A stretch of 64,000 bases of DNA from Komagataeibacter medellinensis NBRC 3288 (lineage in GTDB: Bacteria; Pseudomonadota; Alphaproteobacteria; Acetobacterales; Acetobacteraceae), in NCBI RefSeq assembly GCF_000182745.2, contig NC_016027.1:2951001-3015000 (forward strand). Direction: 5' to 3'. The notes below the pieces were generated by a model. It worked only from the letters and a program-made list of their open reading frames with translations. It was not told where the DNA came from and made no database searches. Positions 54,834-63,692 of the stretch are shown in pieces. The position numbers and the translations under genes were made by a program. Numbering within the stretch: the stretch's first letter is position 1; every line of letters begins with the position of its first letter.

Positions 54834-57044
54834 TTATACCTGCTCAACAAATGTATCGATCACCCGCTTGGGGCCTGCTTTTTCAAACGCGACTTCCAGC
54901 CGGTTTCCCTCGACCGAGGTAATCGTGCCGTAGCCGAATTTCTGGTGGAATACACGCACCCCCACATTCATGCCCGACCGGGCCGGGGTGGGGGTTACGT
55001 CATGCACGCGCTTTGATGCCACCAGCGGGAATGGCGTGCTGCCAAACACGGCGGGGCGGCCAAGGAAGGTGCGCCTGTTGTTGGCTGTATCACCGCGTGT
55101 CTCGACATGCTCGGCGGGCAGTTCCTCCACAAAACGGCTGGGAATGGCGGACTGCCAACTGCCGTATATGAGGCGGTTGGCGGCATGGCTTATGATCGCC
55201 AGTTTCCGTGCCCGCGTAATGCCGACATAGGCCAGGCGGCGTTCTTCCTCCAATCCCTTCAGGCCGCCTTCATCCAGCGTGCGCTGGGATGGGAAGACCC
55301 CTTCCTCCCATCCCGGTAGGAACACGGTGTCGAACTCCAGCCCCTTGGCGCCATGCAGCGTCATGATGCTCATGCTGTCGGCCCCCGAGCGGTCCTCGGC
55401 ATCCATGACGAGGGCGACGTGCTCAAGGAACCCGCCAAGGTTCTCGTAATCCGCCAGTGAGCGGACCAGTTCCTTCAGGTTCTCAAGCCGACCCGGTGCA
55501 TCAGGGGATTTGTCGGCCTTCCACATGTCGATATACCCGCTTTCCTCCAGCAGGTGGTCAATGGCGACGACATGCCCCTCGCGGCCCAGCATCTCACGCG
55601 TGGTGGCGATGCTTTGCATCAGGGCGGCAAGCTGTTCCTTTGCCCGGCCCTTGATGTCGCCCGCCCCCAGCATTTCCAGCACGGCAGCGGTCAGGGGTAT
55701 CTGGCGTTCGCGGGCGTGCATGTGCATTTTCTGCAGGCCCGTGGTGCCTACGCCCCGGCGCGGCACGTTTATGATGCGTTCAAACGCCAGATCATCGGAT
55801 GGCTGGCTGACCACCCGCATGTAGGCGATGGCATCGCGGATTTCGGCGCGTTCGTAAAAGCGCAGGCCGCCGACCACACGGTAGGGTAAGCCAAGGGTGA
55901 TCAGCCGTTCTTCAAACGCGCGGGTCTGGAACCCTGCGCGGACAAGGATGGCAATTTCGCTCATCGGGTGGCCATCGGCACGCAGGCGTTCGATCTCGGT
56001 GCCGACCATGCGGGCCTCGTCATCCGAATCCTGCACGGAAATGACGCGCACCTTTTCGCCTTCCGCATCCTCGCGGCCGGGGTGCAGCGTCTTGCCCAGG
56101 CGTTCCTCGTTATGCGCGATCAGGCCCGATGCAGCGCCCAGGATCTGCCGGGTGGAACGGTAATTGCGTTCCAGCCGGACCACCTTCGCACCGGGGAAGT
56201 CGCGTTCAAAGCGCAGGATGTTTTCCACTTCCGCCCCGCGCCAGGAATAGATCGACTGGTCATCATCACCCACGCAGCAGATGTTCGCACGCTGCGTGCC
56301 CCGGTGTGCCAGCAGCCGCAGCCACAGGTATTGGATGGTGTTGGTATCTTGGTATTCATCCACCAGGATATAGCGGAAGAAGCGATGATACTGCGCCAGT
56401 ACATCAGGGTGTTTGCGCAGGATTTCGGTCATGTGCAGCATCAGGTCGCCAAAATCGCAGGCGTTGATCTGCTTCAGGCGCTGCTGGTAATCGGCATAGA
56501 TCTCGGTGCAGCGGCCATTGGCGAAGTCCGTATCCTCGGCTGCCGTAATGGCATCGGGCATCAGCCCGCGGTCCTTCCATCGCTGGATCACGCCCATGAT
56601 CGCCTGTGGTGGCCAGCGTTTGGTGTCGATGTGGTAGGGTTCAAGCAACTGCTTGAGCAGGCGCAACTGGTCATCGGTATCAAGGATGGTGAAGCTGCTG
56701 GTAAGCTCCACATATTCCGCATGGCGGCGCAGCATGCGTGCGCACAGGGCATGGAACGTGCCCAGCCATAGCCCTTCGGCCGACTCCCCCAGCAGCGCGC
56801 TGACACGCTCGCGCATTTCGCGCGCGGCCTTGTTGGTGAAGGTTACGGCAAGGATCTGGTTGGGCCGTGCCCGGCCCGATAGCAGGATATGTGCGAACCG
56901 TGTGGTCAGCACCCGCGTCTTGCCCGTGCCCGCGCCAGCAAGGACCAGCAGCGGACCATCCGTGGTCTCGATCGCGTCCCGCTGTTCGGGATTGAGTCGG
57001 TTCAGGTAGTCCGGCACCTGGCCGGTTGGGATAAGGCTGTCCAT
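54834..57044 (-). CDS. uvrD: UvrD/PcrA-type DNA helicase
   Basis: 736-residue superfamily 1A 3'-5' helicase for nucleotide excision and mismatch repair. Seen: LNPEQRDAI, Walker A AGAGTGKT near 37-44, VDEYQDTN, VGDDDQSIYSWRGA, LERNYRS, MTLHGAKGLEFDTVFLPG and VGITRARK. The C-terminal KFGYGTITSVEGN segment is the Tudor-like tail of PcrA/UvrD. First gene of a minus-strand run with prmA, GNAT and pepP; divergent from a RadC-family gene. In this phylum uvrD and pcrA names are both used. Confidence 0.95.
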   Translation of the reverse strand: MDSLIPTGQVPDYLNRLNPEQRDAIETTDGPLLVLAGAGTGKTRVLTTRFAHILLSGRARPNQILAVTFTNKAAREMRERVSALLGESAEGLWLGTFHALCARMLRRHAEYVELTSSFTILDTDDQLRLLKQLLEPYHIDTKRWPPQAIMGVIQRWKDRGLMPDAITAAEDTDFANGRCTEIYADYQQRLKQINACDFGDLMLHMTEILRKHPDVLAQYHRFFRYILVDEYQDTNTIQYLWLRLLAHRGTQRANICCVGDDDQSIYSWRGAEVENILRFERDFPGAKVVRLERNYRSTRQILGAASGLIAHNEERLGKTLHPGREDAEGEKVRVISVQDSDDEARMVGTEIERLRADGHPMSEIAILVRAGFQTRAFEERLITLGLPYRVVGGLRFYERAEIRDAIAYMRVVSQPSDDLAFERIINVPRRGVGTTGLQKMHMHARERQIPLTAAVLEMLGAGDIKGRAKEQLAALMQSIATTREMLGREGHVVAIDHLLEESGYIDMWKADKSPDAPGRLENLKELVRSLADYENLGGFLEHVALVMDAEDRSGADSMSIMTLHGAKGLEFDTVFLPGWEEGVFPSQRTLDEGGLKGLEEERRLAYVGITRARKLAIISHAANRLIYGSWQSAIPSRFVEELPAEHVETRGDTANNRRTFLGRPAVFGSTPFPLVASKRVHDVTPTPARSGMNVGVRVFHQKFGYGTITSVEGNRLEVAFEKAGPKRVIDTFVEQV

Positions 57045-57083
57045 GACGCTGTCTTCTATAGCAATCCCGGCGCGGGGGCACCA

Positions 57084-57848
57084 ATGCTATCGGATGTGCC
57101 GTTACAATGGTACCATGGGCGGGTGCCACGCGGCAGGTATGGGGGAGTGGGGTTGGAGAAGAATGAGGCTGTGAAGAAGCCAGCCGCAACGGGGCCAGGG
57201 GGGCACCGGGCGCGCATGCGCCAGCGTATCCGTATGGCAGGGGCGTACTCGCTAGCGGATTATGAACTGCTGGAAGTACTGCTGTTCGCGGCCATTCCGC
57301 GCCGTGACACCAAGCCGCAGGCGAAGGCACTACTGGCCCATTTCGGCAGCCTTGCAGCGGTGCTGGATGCCTCCCCCGCCCGCCTGCGGGCCGCAGGGCT
57401 GGGGCCGCGTGGGGTTGCGGTCATGGCCTGCCCGGCGCTGGCCGCCCGCAGGCTGGCCCATGCCGACCTGCGCGGGCGCGTGCTGTTTACGGACATGGCG
57501 GCACTGCTGGCCTATTGTGACCGCCTGCCCAATCATGAACCCGATGGTGTGCGGCTGTTCTGTCTGGATTCAGCGGGCCAGCTTCTGGCCGATGAAGTGG
57601 TACCGCTTGGGGCAGCTGCTCCGACCTGCCGCGCCATGCTCACGCGTGCGCTGGAACTGCATGCCGTCTCCCTTATTACCGTGCGCGATATGGGCGCGGA
57701 CCTTCCTCCGCCACAGGGCAGTGCTGTAGACCAGCACTGGAGCCGCATGCTGTACACCCATGCCCGCCTGATGGGGATGGATGTACAGGATTGTCTTGTC
57801 CGTGGCGGGGGCAGGACGGTCAGCCTGCGCCCTGTCCTGCGGGCCTGA
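57084..57848 (+). CDS. RadC-family protein with degenerate JAB active site
   Basis: 254-residue RadC/UPF0758 protein. The N-terminal helix-hairpin-helix region is well kept (GAYSLADYELLEVLLF, then LLAHFGSLAAVLDAS). In the JAB/MPN domain the metal motif HNHPxGxPxPSxxD is replaced by VRDMGADLPPPQGSAVD, so both metal histidines are gone and only the last Asp remains; the late DH motif is also lost (MDVQDCLV). It should not be an active metalloprotease. Start is uncertain: ATG 57084 or GTG 57147 (behind GGGGGAG). It ends 8 bp before the convergent HAD gene, and an intact RadC lies 0.8 kb away. Confidence 0.85.
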   Translation: MLSDVPLQWYHGRVPRGRYGGVGLEKNEAVKKPAATGPGGHRARMRQRIRMAGAYSLADYELLEVLLFAAIPRRDTKPQAKALLAHFGSLAAVLDASPARLRAAGLGPRGVAVMACPALAARRLAHADLRGRVLFTDMAALLAYCDRLPNHEPDGVRLFCLDSAGQLLADEVVPLGAAAPTCRAMLTRALELHAVSLITVRDMGADLPPPQGSAVDQHWSRMLYTHARLMGMDVQDCLVRGGGRTVSLRPVLRA

Positions 57849-57856
57849 TACGGTTT

Positions 57857-58549
57857 TCAGCTATGGGGATGCGCCCCGGCTGCGGCAAACTGCTGGCTGA
57901 TGGCACCCAGCAGTTCGGAGGGCTGGGTGACCAGCGCATCGGCCCCGGCCTCGGTCAGTTCCTCACGCGTACCATACCCCCATAGCACGCCTAGCGCGCG
58001 GACATGGTTGGCATGCGCGCCGCTGATGTCGAAGCGCCGGTCGCCAATCATCAGCGCGTCCTCGCGCCGGATGTCGTGCTCACGCAGCACGGCGGCAATC
58101 AGTTCAGGCTTTTCGGCACCGCTGTCATCATCGCGCGCACCGGACAGGCCATCGAAATACTGCACGAGGTTGCGCAGGTGCAGGATCTTGCGCGCCAGAT
58201 GGCGCGGCTTGGATGTGGCGACAAACAGGCGCACGCCCTTGGCCGAAAGAGTCTCGATCGTCTCGCGCACATGTTCGAATACCGGGCTTTTATGCATGCC
58301 CTCCGATTCGTAATGCTTGCGGTAGAGTGCCATGGCCTCCTGTACCCGGTCATCGCCATAATGGGCGAGGATATGGGCGATCAGTTCCTCAAGCGGGGGG
58401 CCGACCACCCATGTCAGGTCTATCGACAGGTCAGGCTCGTGCCCAAGGTCGCGCAGTACGGCGTGGATGGATTCCACAATGCCATCGCGGGAGCGGACGA
58501 TGGTTCCGTCCAGATCAAAGAGTACGGTATGGGATCTGTTGAAATGCAT
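57857..58549 (-). CDS. HAD-family phosphatase, phosphoglycolate-phosphatase-like
   Basis: 230-residue HAD IA hydrolase. The nucleophile motif VLFDLDGTIVRS is near residue 10; the second motif ATSKPRH, a Lys region SGAEKPEL and MIGDRRFDISGA follow. The sequence resembles Gph/PpaX-type phosphatases acting on phosphoglycolate or other small phosphoesters. It stands between two RadC-family genes, convergent with the first and divergent from the second. Confidence 0.9.
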   Translation of the reverse strand: MHFNRSHTVLFDLDGTIVRSRDGIVESIHAVLRDLGHEPDLSIDLTWVVGPPLEELIAHILAHYGDDRVQEAMALYRKHYESEGMHKSPVFEHVRETIETLSAKGVRLFVATSKPRHLARKILHLRNLVQYFDGLSGARDDDSGAEKPELIAAVLREHDIRREDALMIGDRRFDISGAHANHVRALGVLWGYGTREELTEAGADALVTQPSELLGAISQQFAAAGAHPHS

Positions 58550-58633
58550 GCAGGTCTATAACCTCCTTGTCCTGCTTGTCATAATGTACCATCAGGACGG
58601 CTTTTGTCCTGAAATTGTTGGGAACGCATCCTT

Positions 58634-59305
58634 TTGTCCGATTACAGGCCGCAGGCTCCGGTATCTGTTCCCCTTACGGGTACGGTCAGCCGGGCGGATG
58701 ACCACGCCCTTGTGCAGCGCCTTGTCCGCACGCTCGATCCGGCCCATCCCGCACCGGACCGGCTGGCGGCGGAACTGCTGGCGCGTTTCGGTTCAGCGGG
58801 AATGATGCTGTCGGCCCCTGTCGGCGCGCTTGATGAGGTGACGGGCAGGGGAACGGCCATCTCTCCCCTGCTTGCCGTGGTGCGGGAGATGGCGCTACGT
58901 CTTCATCGTAGCAGGGTGCGGCATACGGATGTACTGTCCGGTCAGGCGGGGCTGGAGGCATACCTGCAGGCCTGCATGGGCCATGAGGTGATCGAGCAGT
59001 TTCGCGTGCTGTTCCTTGATGGGACATTCCGCCTGCTGGCAGATGAACTGATGGGCACCGGCACGGTTAACCATTCCCCCGTCTATCCGCGTGAGATCAT
59101 GCGCCGTGCCCTGCACCTGCGTGCCGAAAGGCTGGTGCTGGCCCATAACCACCCTGCCGGCCGCCCCGAACCATCGGGCGCGGATATCGAAATGACCATG
59201 CGTATTGTTCAGATCGGCAAGCTCATGGGGGTTGCGGTGCATGATCATATCATTGTCGGCAACGGCTGTAGCCACAGCTTTCGGGCAATGGGACTGCTTG
59301 GCTGA
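58634..59305 (+). CDS. radC: RadC/UPF0758 family protein, intact JAB domain
   Basis: 223-residue RadC protein. The JAB metal motif HNHPAGRPEPSGAD is complete near residues 174-187, followed by VHDHIIVGNG. The N-terminal helix-hairpin-helix half is short but recognisable (LLARFGSAG, GALDEVTGRGTA). The only early start is TTG 58634, weakly preceded by GGGAA. RadC function is unresolved; it was named for repair but a role in competence or mobile-DNA metabolism is also proposed. It is a paralogue of the degenerate protein at 57.1-57.8 kb. Confidence 0.9.
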   Translation: MSDYRPQAPVSVPLTGTVSRADDHALVQRLVRTLDPAHPAPDRLAAELLARFGSAGMMLSAPVGALDEVTGRGTAISPLLAVVREMALRLHRSRVRHTDVLSGQAGLEAYLQACMGHEVIEQFRVLFLDGTFRLLADELMGTGTVNHSPVYPREIMRRALHLRAERLVLAHNHPAGRPEPSGADIEMTMRIVQIGKLMGVAVHDHIIVGNGCSHSFRAMGLLG

Positions 59306-59380
59306 AGTGACTGATGTGATGCGCCGGTTACCCGGAAAGGGAAAGGCTGGCGTACCCCGCAACGGTGGCGATGGGGGTCC

Positions 59381-60526
59381 TTAACCGTTCTCCTCTGCGG
59401 GCGTTGCCAGTGGGCCAAGAGCTGCCTCAACACCAAACGTGCCGGGTAGGCCGCCATGTGTGAAAAGCACGTTCACATGCCCCATCTTGCGCCCCGGTCG
59501 GGCTTCGGTCTTGCCGTAATGATGGGCCAGCAGGCCCGGTGTGGCCATGATTTCGGGCCACAACGCCATGTCATCCGGGCCGATCAGGTTCTTCATCACC
59601 GCGTCATTATGGCGGGTGGCGGGCGGCAGTGGCAGGCCGGTCACGGCGCGTACATGCATCTCGAACTGGTCAACCGGGCAGGCATTCATGGTCCAGTGGC
59701 CGGAATTGTGTGGTCGGGGCGCGATCTCGTTCACGCGCAGGCTGCCATCATGGTCAACGAACATCTCGACCCCTAGCAGCCCGATCAGGCCAAGCGCCGT
59801 GGCAATGCGACGGGCAAGGTCGCGCGCCTGCGCGGCAAGATCCGGAGCAATGCGGGCCGGGGCCAGACTTATGTCGAGAATGCCGTTGCGGTGGCGGTTT
59901 TCGGTTACGTCAAACGTGCTGATATCCCCCTGCGCGTTGCGCGCCACCATGACGCTGACCTCGCAGGCGAAGCGCACCATGCCCTCGGCCACCAGCGGAT
60001 GGGGGCGCAGCGTGTCGAATGCATGGTCCAGGTCCGCTTCATTATGGATGCGTGCCTGACCCTTGCCATCATAGCCCAGTCGCGTGGTCTTGAGGATGAA
60101 GGGATAGCCCAACGCTGCCGCCGCCCGGTCCAGATCGGCCCGGCTTTCCACCGCATGCCACGGGGCGACGGGAATGCCGTGTTCCCCCATGAAGGTTTTC
60201 TCGGCAATCCGGTCCTGGCTGATCCGCAGGATGGCGCCCGCCGGATGCACAGGCCGGATGCTGGAAAGCAGGTCCAGCCCGTCGGCGCTGATATTTTCGA
60301 ACTCGAAGGTAATGACATCCACCGCATCGGCAAAGCGGCGCAGGGCGTCATGGTCGTCATACCGGCCCAGGGTCACGGCGTGGGCTACCTGTGCTGCGGG
60401 TCCGTTGGCCTCGGCCGTCAGGATATGGGCGCGATAGCCAAGACGGGCAGCCGCAATGGCGGACATGCGGCCCAACTGGCCACCGCCCACAATGCCAAGG
60501 ACACTACCGGGAGAAAGCGTGCTCAT
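59381..60526 (-). CDS. purK: 5-(Carboxyamino)imidazole ribonucleotide synthase
   Basis: 381-residue ATP-grasp enzyme that carboxylates AIR with bicarbonate. Motifs: [11 protein letters not shown] at the N-terminus, [18 protein letters not shown] near 148 and [15 protein letters not shown] near 262. Start overlaps the purE stop by 4 bp; the PurE-PurK pair acts consecutively. Confidence 0.97.
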   Translation of the reverse strand: MSTLSPGSVLGIVGGGQLGRMSAIAAARLGYRAHILTAEANGPAAQVAHAVTLGRYDDHDALRRFADAVDVITFEFENISADGLDLLSSIRPVHPAGAILRISQDRIAEKTFMGEHGIPVAPWHAVESRADLDRAAAALGYPFILKTTRLGYDGKGQARIHNEADLDHAFDTLRPHPLVAEGMVRFACEVSVMVARNAQGDISTFDVTENRHRNGILDISLAPARIAPDLAAQARDLARRIATALGLIGLLGVEMFVDHDGSLRVNEIAPRPHNSGHWTMNACPVDQFEMHVRAVTGLPLPPATRHNDAVMKNLIGPDDMALWPEIMATPGLLAHHYGKTEARPGRKMGHVNVLFTHGGLPGTFGVEAALGPLATPAEENG

Positions 60527-61038
60527 CGGGTCGGTTCATCCGCCACGGATGCCGTCTGCCGTGCGCGCCATGCCGCCAGCCTGTCGCCCAGTTCCGGGTC
60601 CGTCAGCGCCAGTATGGAAGCAGCCAGCAGGGCCGCATTGGTCGCCCCCGCCTTGCCAATGGCCAGCGTGCCCACGGGAATGCCGCCGGGCATCTGCACG
60701 ATGGAAAGCAGGCTGTCCATGCCCTTGAGTGCATGCGATTCGACAGGCACCCCCAGCACCGGCAGCGCGGTCCAGGCCGCACACATGCCCGGCAGGTGCG
60801 CAGCCCCCCCAGCCCCTGCAATAATGACCGAAAGCCCGCGCGCCTGCGCCGATTTGGCATAGCTGGCCAGTCGGTCTGGTGTGCGGTGGGCCGATACGAT
60901 GCGCACCTCATGCATGATATCCAGCGCTTCCAGCACGGCAGTGGCGTGGCGCATGGTTTCCCAGTCGGACTGGCTACCCATGATCAGCCCCACGCGCGGG
61001 GAAAGTGTGGTGGAAGGTGAAGGGGAGGGAATGGTCAC
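60523..61038 (-). CDS. purE: N5-CAIR mutase
   Basis: 171-residue class I PurE that isomerises N5-carboxyAIR to CAIR. Motifs: [12 protein letters not shown] near residue 19, SAHRTPDRL and [15 protein letters not shown]. An N-terminal Ser/Thr/Pro-rich leader of about 12 residues precedes the core. It follows a DUF465 gene by 24 bp and overlaps purK. Confidence 0.97.
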   Translation of the reverse strand: MTIPSPSPSTTLSPRVGLIMGSQSDWETMRHATAVLEALDIMHEVRIVSAHRTPDRLASYAKSAQARGLSVIIAGAGGAAHLPGMCAAWTALPVLGVPVESHALKGMDSLLSIVQMPGGIPVGTLAIGKAGATNAALLAASILALTDPELGDRLAAWRARQTASVADEPTR

Positions 61039-61062
61039 GTCTGGCGTACTCTCGTGAGATAT

Positions 61063-61263
61063 TCAGGCAATGCTGTCAGGGATCAGGCGGCTTTCCAGCC
61101 ATGTGATCTCATCTTTGAGCAGGAGCTTGCGCTTTTTCAGCCTTTGCAGTTGCAACTGGTCCGTCACCTGCTGGGCCATGCGGCTTATGACCGTATCAAG
61201 ATCACGGTGTTCGCTGCGCAGTTCGTGCAGCTTGCGAAGGAGGGTATCGCGATCTGTCAGCAT
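61063..61263 (-). CDS. DUF465 (YdcH-like) small protein
   Basis: 66-residue, highly charged helical protein with the DUF465 pattern: a short N-terminal helix, LRSEHRDLDTVISRM, then LQRLKKRKLLLKDEITWLE. Function is unknown in general. It is 24 bp upstream of purE and likely co-transcribed with it. A second DUF465 gene lies divergently 160 bp away. Confidence 0.88.
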   Translation of the reverse strand: MLTDRDTLLRKLHELRSEHRDLDTVISRMAQQVTDQLQLQRLKKRKLLLKDEITWLESRLIPDSIA

Positions 61264-61424
61264 GGCGGCTCATCTGTTAGGTGGGCATGTCGCTATCCTA
61301 AGCATATCCGCCGTAAAACGCGAAATGCAGGAGATGATGCCCTTGGCCTGCAATTTTAACATGGAATTTGCTCGCGCGTCTGGTCTAGCCTGATCGGGTT
61401 GCACACGAAACGCTGGAGGTATCC

Positions 61425-61595
61425 ATGTCGTACGAAGCACGTATCAACAGCCTTAAGAGCCGTCATGCCCGGCTTGATGCCCGCCTTTTTGACGAGGATC
61501 GGAGACCGCTGCCCGATGCGGGGACCATACGCCGCCTCAAACTTGAAAAACTGCGCGTAAAGGAAGAGATCGAACGCCTGGCCCGACTGGGCTGA
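61425..61595 (+). CDS. DUF465 (YdcH-like) small protein, second copy
   Basis: 56-residue protein starting MSYEARINSLKSRHARLDAR and ending in a charged helix (LKLEKLRVKEEIERLARLG), a clear DUF465 pattern. ATG 61425 has a strong TGGAGGT ribosome-binding site 5 nt upstream. Such small genes are easily missed because of length. It is divergent from the other DUF465 gene and convergent with trcR. Function unknown. Confidence 0.85.
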   Translation: MSYEARINSLKSRHARLDARLFDEDRRPLPDAGTIRRLKLEKLRVKEEIERLARLG

Positions 61596-61603
61596 ACCCG
61601 TAA

Positions 61604-61631
61604 CCCCGCCGCCCCTTGCCGGGGCGGCGGG
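61604..61631. terminator. Strong GC hairpin between convergent genes
   Basis: An 11-bp perfect GC stem (61605-61615 with 61621-61631), loop TTGCC, lies between the second DUF465 gene and trcR. There is no T-run on either side, so termination is likely but unproven. Confidence 0.5.
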
Positions 61632-61637
61632 CGCGGG

Positions 61638-62225
61638 TCAGATGACGCGGTCGTCCTCGTCATCAAGTTCCAGCGGCTGGGGTACGGCCTGACCTTCGCG
61701 CGCGAGGCGTTCATTGGCAGCCAGCACCATGGCGTTGAGGTCAGTCTGGCTGCATAGGCCCAGTGTTACCGGGTCACGCGGCTTGATGTTCGCGCTGTTC
61801 CAGTGCTGCTTGGTGCGTATTTTCTCGATCGTGTCCTTGGTGGTGCCCAGCAGTTTGCTGGTCTGCTGCTCGGACAGTTGCGGGAAATTGCGCAGCACGA
61901 AGGCAATCGCATCCGGGCGGTCGTTGCGCTTGGCAACCGGCGTGTAGCGCGCACCCTTGGAGCGACGGTTGATCGGGTTAGCCGGGGGCAGGATCTTGAG
62001 CCGCGCCTCGGGGTCCTTCTCGCAGCGTGTAATTTCCGCCTGGGTCAACTGGTGGTTGGCAATCGGGTCGTAACCCACGATTCCCTGTGCCACTTCCCCA
62101 TCGGCAATGGCCTGGACTTCAAGGGGGTGCATGCCACAGAATTCAGCAATCTGGGTAAAGGTCAGCGCCGTCTTTTCAATAAGCCACACGGCGGTTGCCT
62201 TGGGCATCAGGGGCAGGGCAGTCAT
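61638..62225 (-). CDS. trcR: TrcR/DUF1013 cell-cycle regulator
   Basis: 195-residue alphaproteobacterial protein of the DUF1013 family, called TrcR (cell cycle transcriptional regulator). Features: PLMPKATAVWLIEKTALTF at the N-terminus, FCGMHPLEVQAIADGEV, VGYDPI, RRSKGARYTPVAKRNDRPDAI and a helix-turn-helix-like segment SEQQTSKLLGTTKDTIEKI. Acidic C-terminus. ATG 62225 is used; TTG 62231 is an alternative. Known members are conserved only in alphaproteobacteria, supporting the taxonomic placement. Confidence 0.93.
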   Translation of the reverse strand: MTALPLMPKATAVWLIEKTALTFTQIAEFCGMHPLEVQAIADGEVAQGIVGYDPIANHQLTQAEITRCEKDPEARLKILPPANPINRRSKGARYTPVAKRNDRPDAIAFVLRNFPQLSEQQTSKLLGTTKDTIEKIRTKQHWNSANIKPRDPVTLGLCSQTDLNAMVLAANERLAREGQAVPQPLELDDEDDRVI

Positions 62226-62422
62226 TATCAATCAGGTCCTACAGCGTGTGGCGCCACACGCAGGCACCTGAAAGGGTGTTCGGAACGACCCCATATTCTG
62301 GTGGGAGCCGTGCGTACCTGCTGGCGCGCCAGAAACAGAAAACACTCGTGGCAGTGATATGAAGGTTGCGGGTGGCAAAGGTCAAGACTTCAATCCATGC
62401 GTCCGGAATGTTTCTCGTTAAT

Positions 62423-62455
62423 AAAAAACAGGGGCGGACCACTGGCCCGCCCCTG
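62423..62455 (-). terminator. Intrinsic terminator of the hsp20 gene
   Basis: 9-bp perfect stem (62429-62437 with 62447-62455) followed on the minus strand by TTTTTT, about 25 bp after the hsp20 stop. Confidence 0.88.
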
Positions 62456-62478
62456 CTGCAGATCATCGGGTATGCCCT

Positions 62479-63021
62479 TTACGCAGCACAACATCCGGCT
62501 ACTTGCGCCGTGGGTACTGCGGTCTGTGCCGCCATCGCGGGGTGGGTCATGCCAGCTTTCGCCGGATCGGTAGCAGCGGCCTCGTTGCCTGCCATGGCAC
62601 GGCCGGATGAGACGGGAATGCGCCGGGGCTTGAGGGCTTCGGGCACGATCTGGCGTACGGCGATGCGCAGCAGGCCGTTGGTCAGGTCCGCGCTTTCCAC
62701 CACCACATGGTCAGCCAGCACGAAGCGGCGCTCGAATGCGCGGGTGGCAATGCCGCGATAAAGCATTTCACGCCCCTGCGCGGGGGCGTCGCCCACACGA
62801 CCGGATACGATCAGCGTGTTGTCCTGTACCGTAAGTTCGATGTCATCAGGCCCGAAACCCGCCACCGCCATGGTCAGGGCATACTGGGCATCGGACAGTT
62901 TTTCTATGTTGTAAGGGGGGTAGGATGGGCTGACCGGGTTCTGGGTTGCCGTATCGACGAGTTGTGCCAGACGGTCGAATCCTATGGCGCTGCGGAACAG
63001 CGGCGCGAAATCATAAGCCAT
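62479..63021 (-). CDS. Small heat-shock protein, Hsp20 family
   Basis: 180-residue alpha-crystallin-type chaperone that holds unfolding proteins. The alpha-crystallin domain spans roughly 37-130: PPYNIEKLSDAQYALTMAVAGF, LTVQDNTLIVSGR, YRGIATRAFERRFVLADHV and LLRIAVRQ, with the IPV motif near 138. The C-terminal tail is Ala/Thr-rich and ends in GCCAA, longer than usual. ATG 63021 has GGAGGT 8 nt upstream, and that sequence can be masked by a ROSE-like hairpin. The frame is open to 63183 but has no Hsp20-like content there. Confidence 0.94.
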   Translation of the reverse strand: MAYDFAPLFRSAIGFDRLAQLVDTATQNPVSPSYPPYNIEKLSDAQYALTMAVAGFGPDDIELTVQDNTLIVSGRVGDAPAQGREMLYRGIATRAFERRFVLADHVVVESADLTNGLLRIAVRQIVPEALKPRRIPVSSGRAMAGNEAAATDPAKAGMTHPAMAAQTAVPTAQVAGCCAA

Positions 63022-63085
63022 TTTATAACCTCCATGAAGCAAGGTCTGTATTGATGCGGCCCCTCGGTCGAGCAGGCCGCCATTT
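63022..63085 (-). promoter_or_regulatory. ROSE-like RNA thermometer in the hsp20 leader
   Basis: On the minus strand the Shine-Dalgarno GGAGGU (63028-63033) faces ACCUUGCU (63038-63045) across a short loop. The pairing leaves one unpaired G in UUGCU, exactly the signature of ROSE thermometers, which open on heating. A second GC-rich hairpin (GCGGCC/GGCCGC, 63056-63080) lies just upstream in the leader, also as in ROSE elements. Location ahead of an Hsp20 gene fits the known use. Structure is predicted by eye. Confidence 0.75.
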
Positions 63086-63137
63086 CCGGGTAATGCGCGT
63101 GGACCCGCTTGGGCATCCGGCGCATTCCAGACATGGG

Positions 63138-63171
63138 AATGCCCGGCCCCCCGTTCAAGGGACCGGGCATT
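63138..63171 (-). terminator. Hairpin downstream of rpmE
   Basis: Perfect 9-bp stem AATGCCCGG/CCGGGCATT, with extra G/C pairs inside. It lies about 40 bp after the rpmE stop and upstream of the hsp20 leader. No clear T-run follows on the minus strand. Confidence 0.5.
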
Positions 63172-63211
63172 TCCGGCAGTCAAGGCTTCATGAAGTGTGG
63201 GCGGAGGACGA

Positions 63212-63442
63212 TCAGTCCTTTTTGCGCTGTCCCAGCGCGCCGAACTTCTTGTTGAACTTGGCGACCTGGCCCCCGGTGTCCATCATGCGCTGCACGCCGG
63301 TCCACGCCGGATGCGACTTGGGATCGATGTCCAGGCGCAGCGTGTCACCAGCCTTGCCGTAGCAGGAGCGTGTCTTGTACTCGGTGCCATCTGTCATGAT
63401 GACATTGATTTCGTGATAGTCGGGGTGGATGCCGGATTTCAT
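63212..63442 (-). CDS. rpmE: 50S ribosomal protein L31, zinc-free type
   Basis: 76-residue L31. Starts [22 protein letters not shown] and contains [14 protein letters not shown] and [11 protein letters not shown]. The Cys pair motifs of zinc-binding L31 are not present, so this is the C-minus form. ATG 63442 is chosen for family length; the upstream open frame has no L31-like content. Confidence 0.95.
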   Translation of the reverse strand: MKSGIHPDYHEINVIMTDGTEYKTRSCYGKAGDTLRLDIDPKSHPAWTGVQRMMDTGGQVAKFNKKFGALGQRKKD

Positions 63443-63692
63443 TTCAAACAACTTTCGCGCTGGGCCCACCGATGCCGACCGGGGGCGATGTATCGGCAGG
63501 CGTATAGACGACAATTACTGCCAAGATCAACACCCCAAACCATAAAACCCGCCACTCCAGCCACGGGCAGGGTGTTACCGCATTGCATCACGGACGGGCA
63601 AGCAGGCAGGGGGGCGGTAATATGTTGTCGTCATGGCGTTGGGTTGTTGCTAGAGGTTGGTTATCTTCTGTCAAATTAAAGGATTGGCCTTC

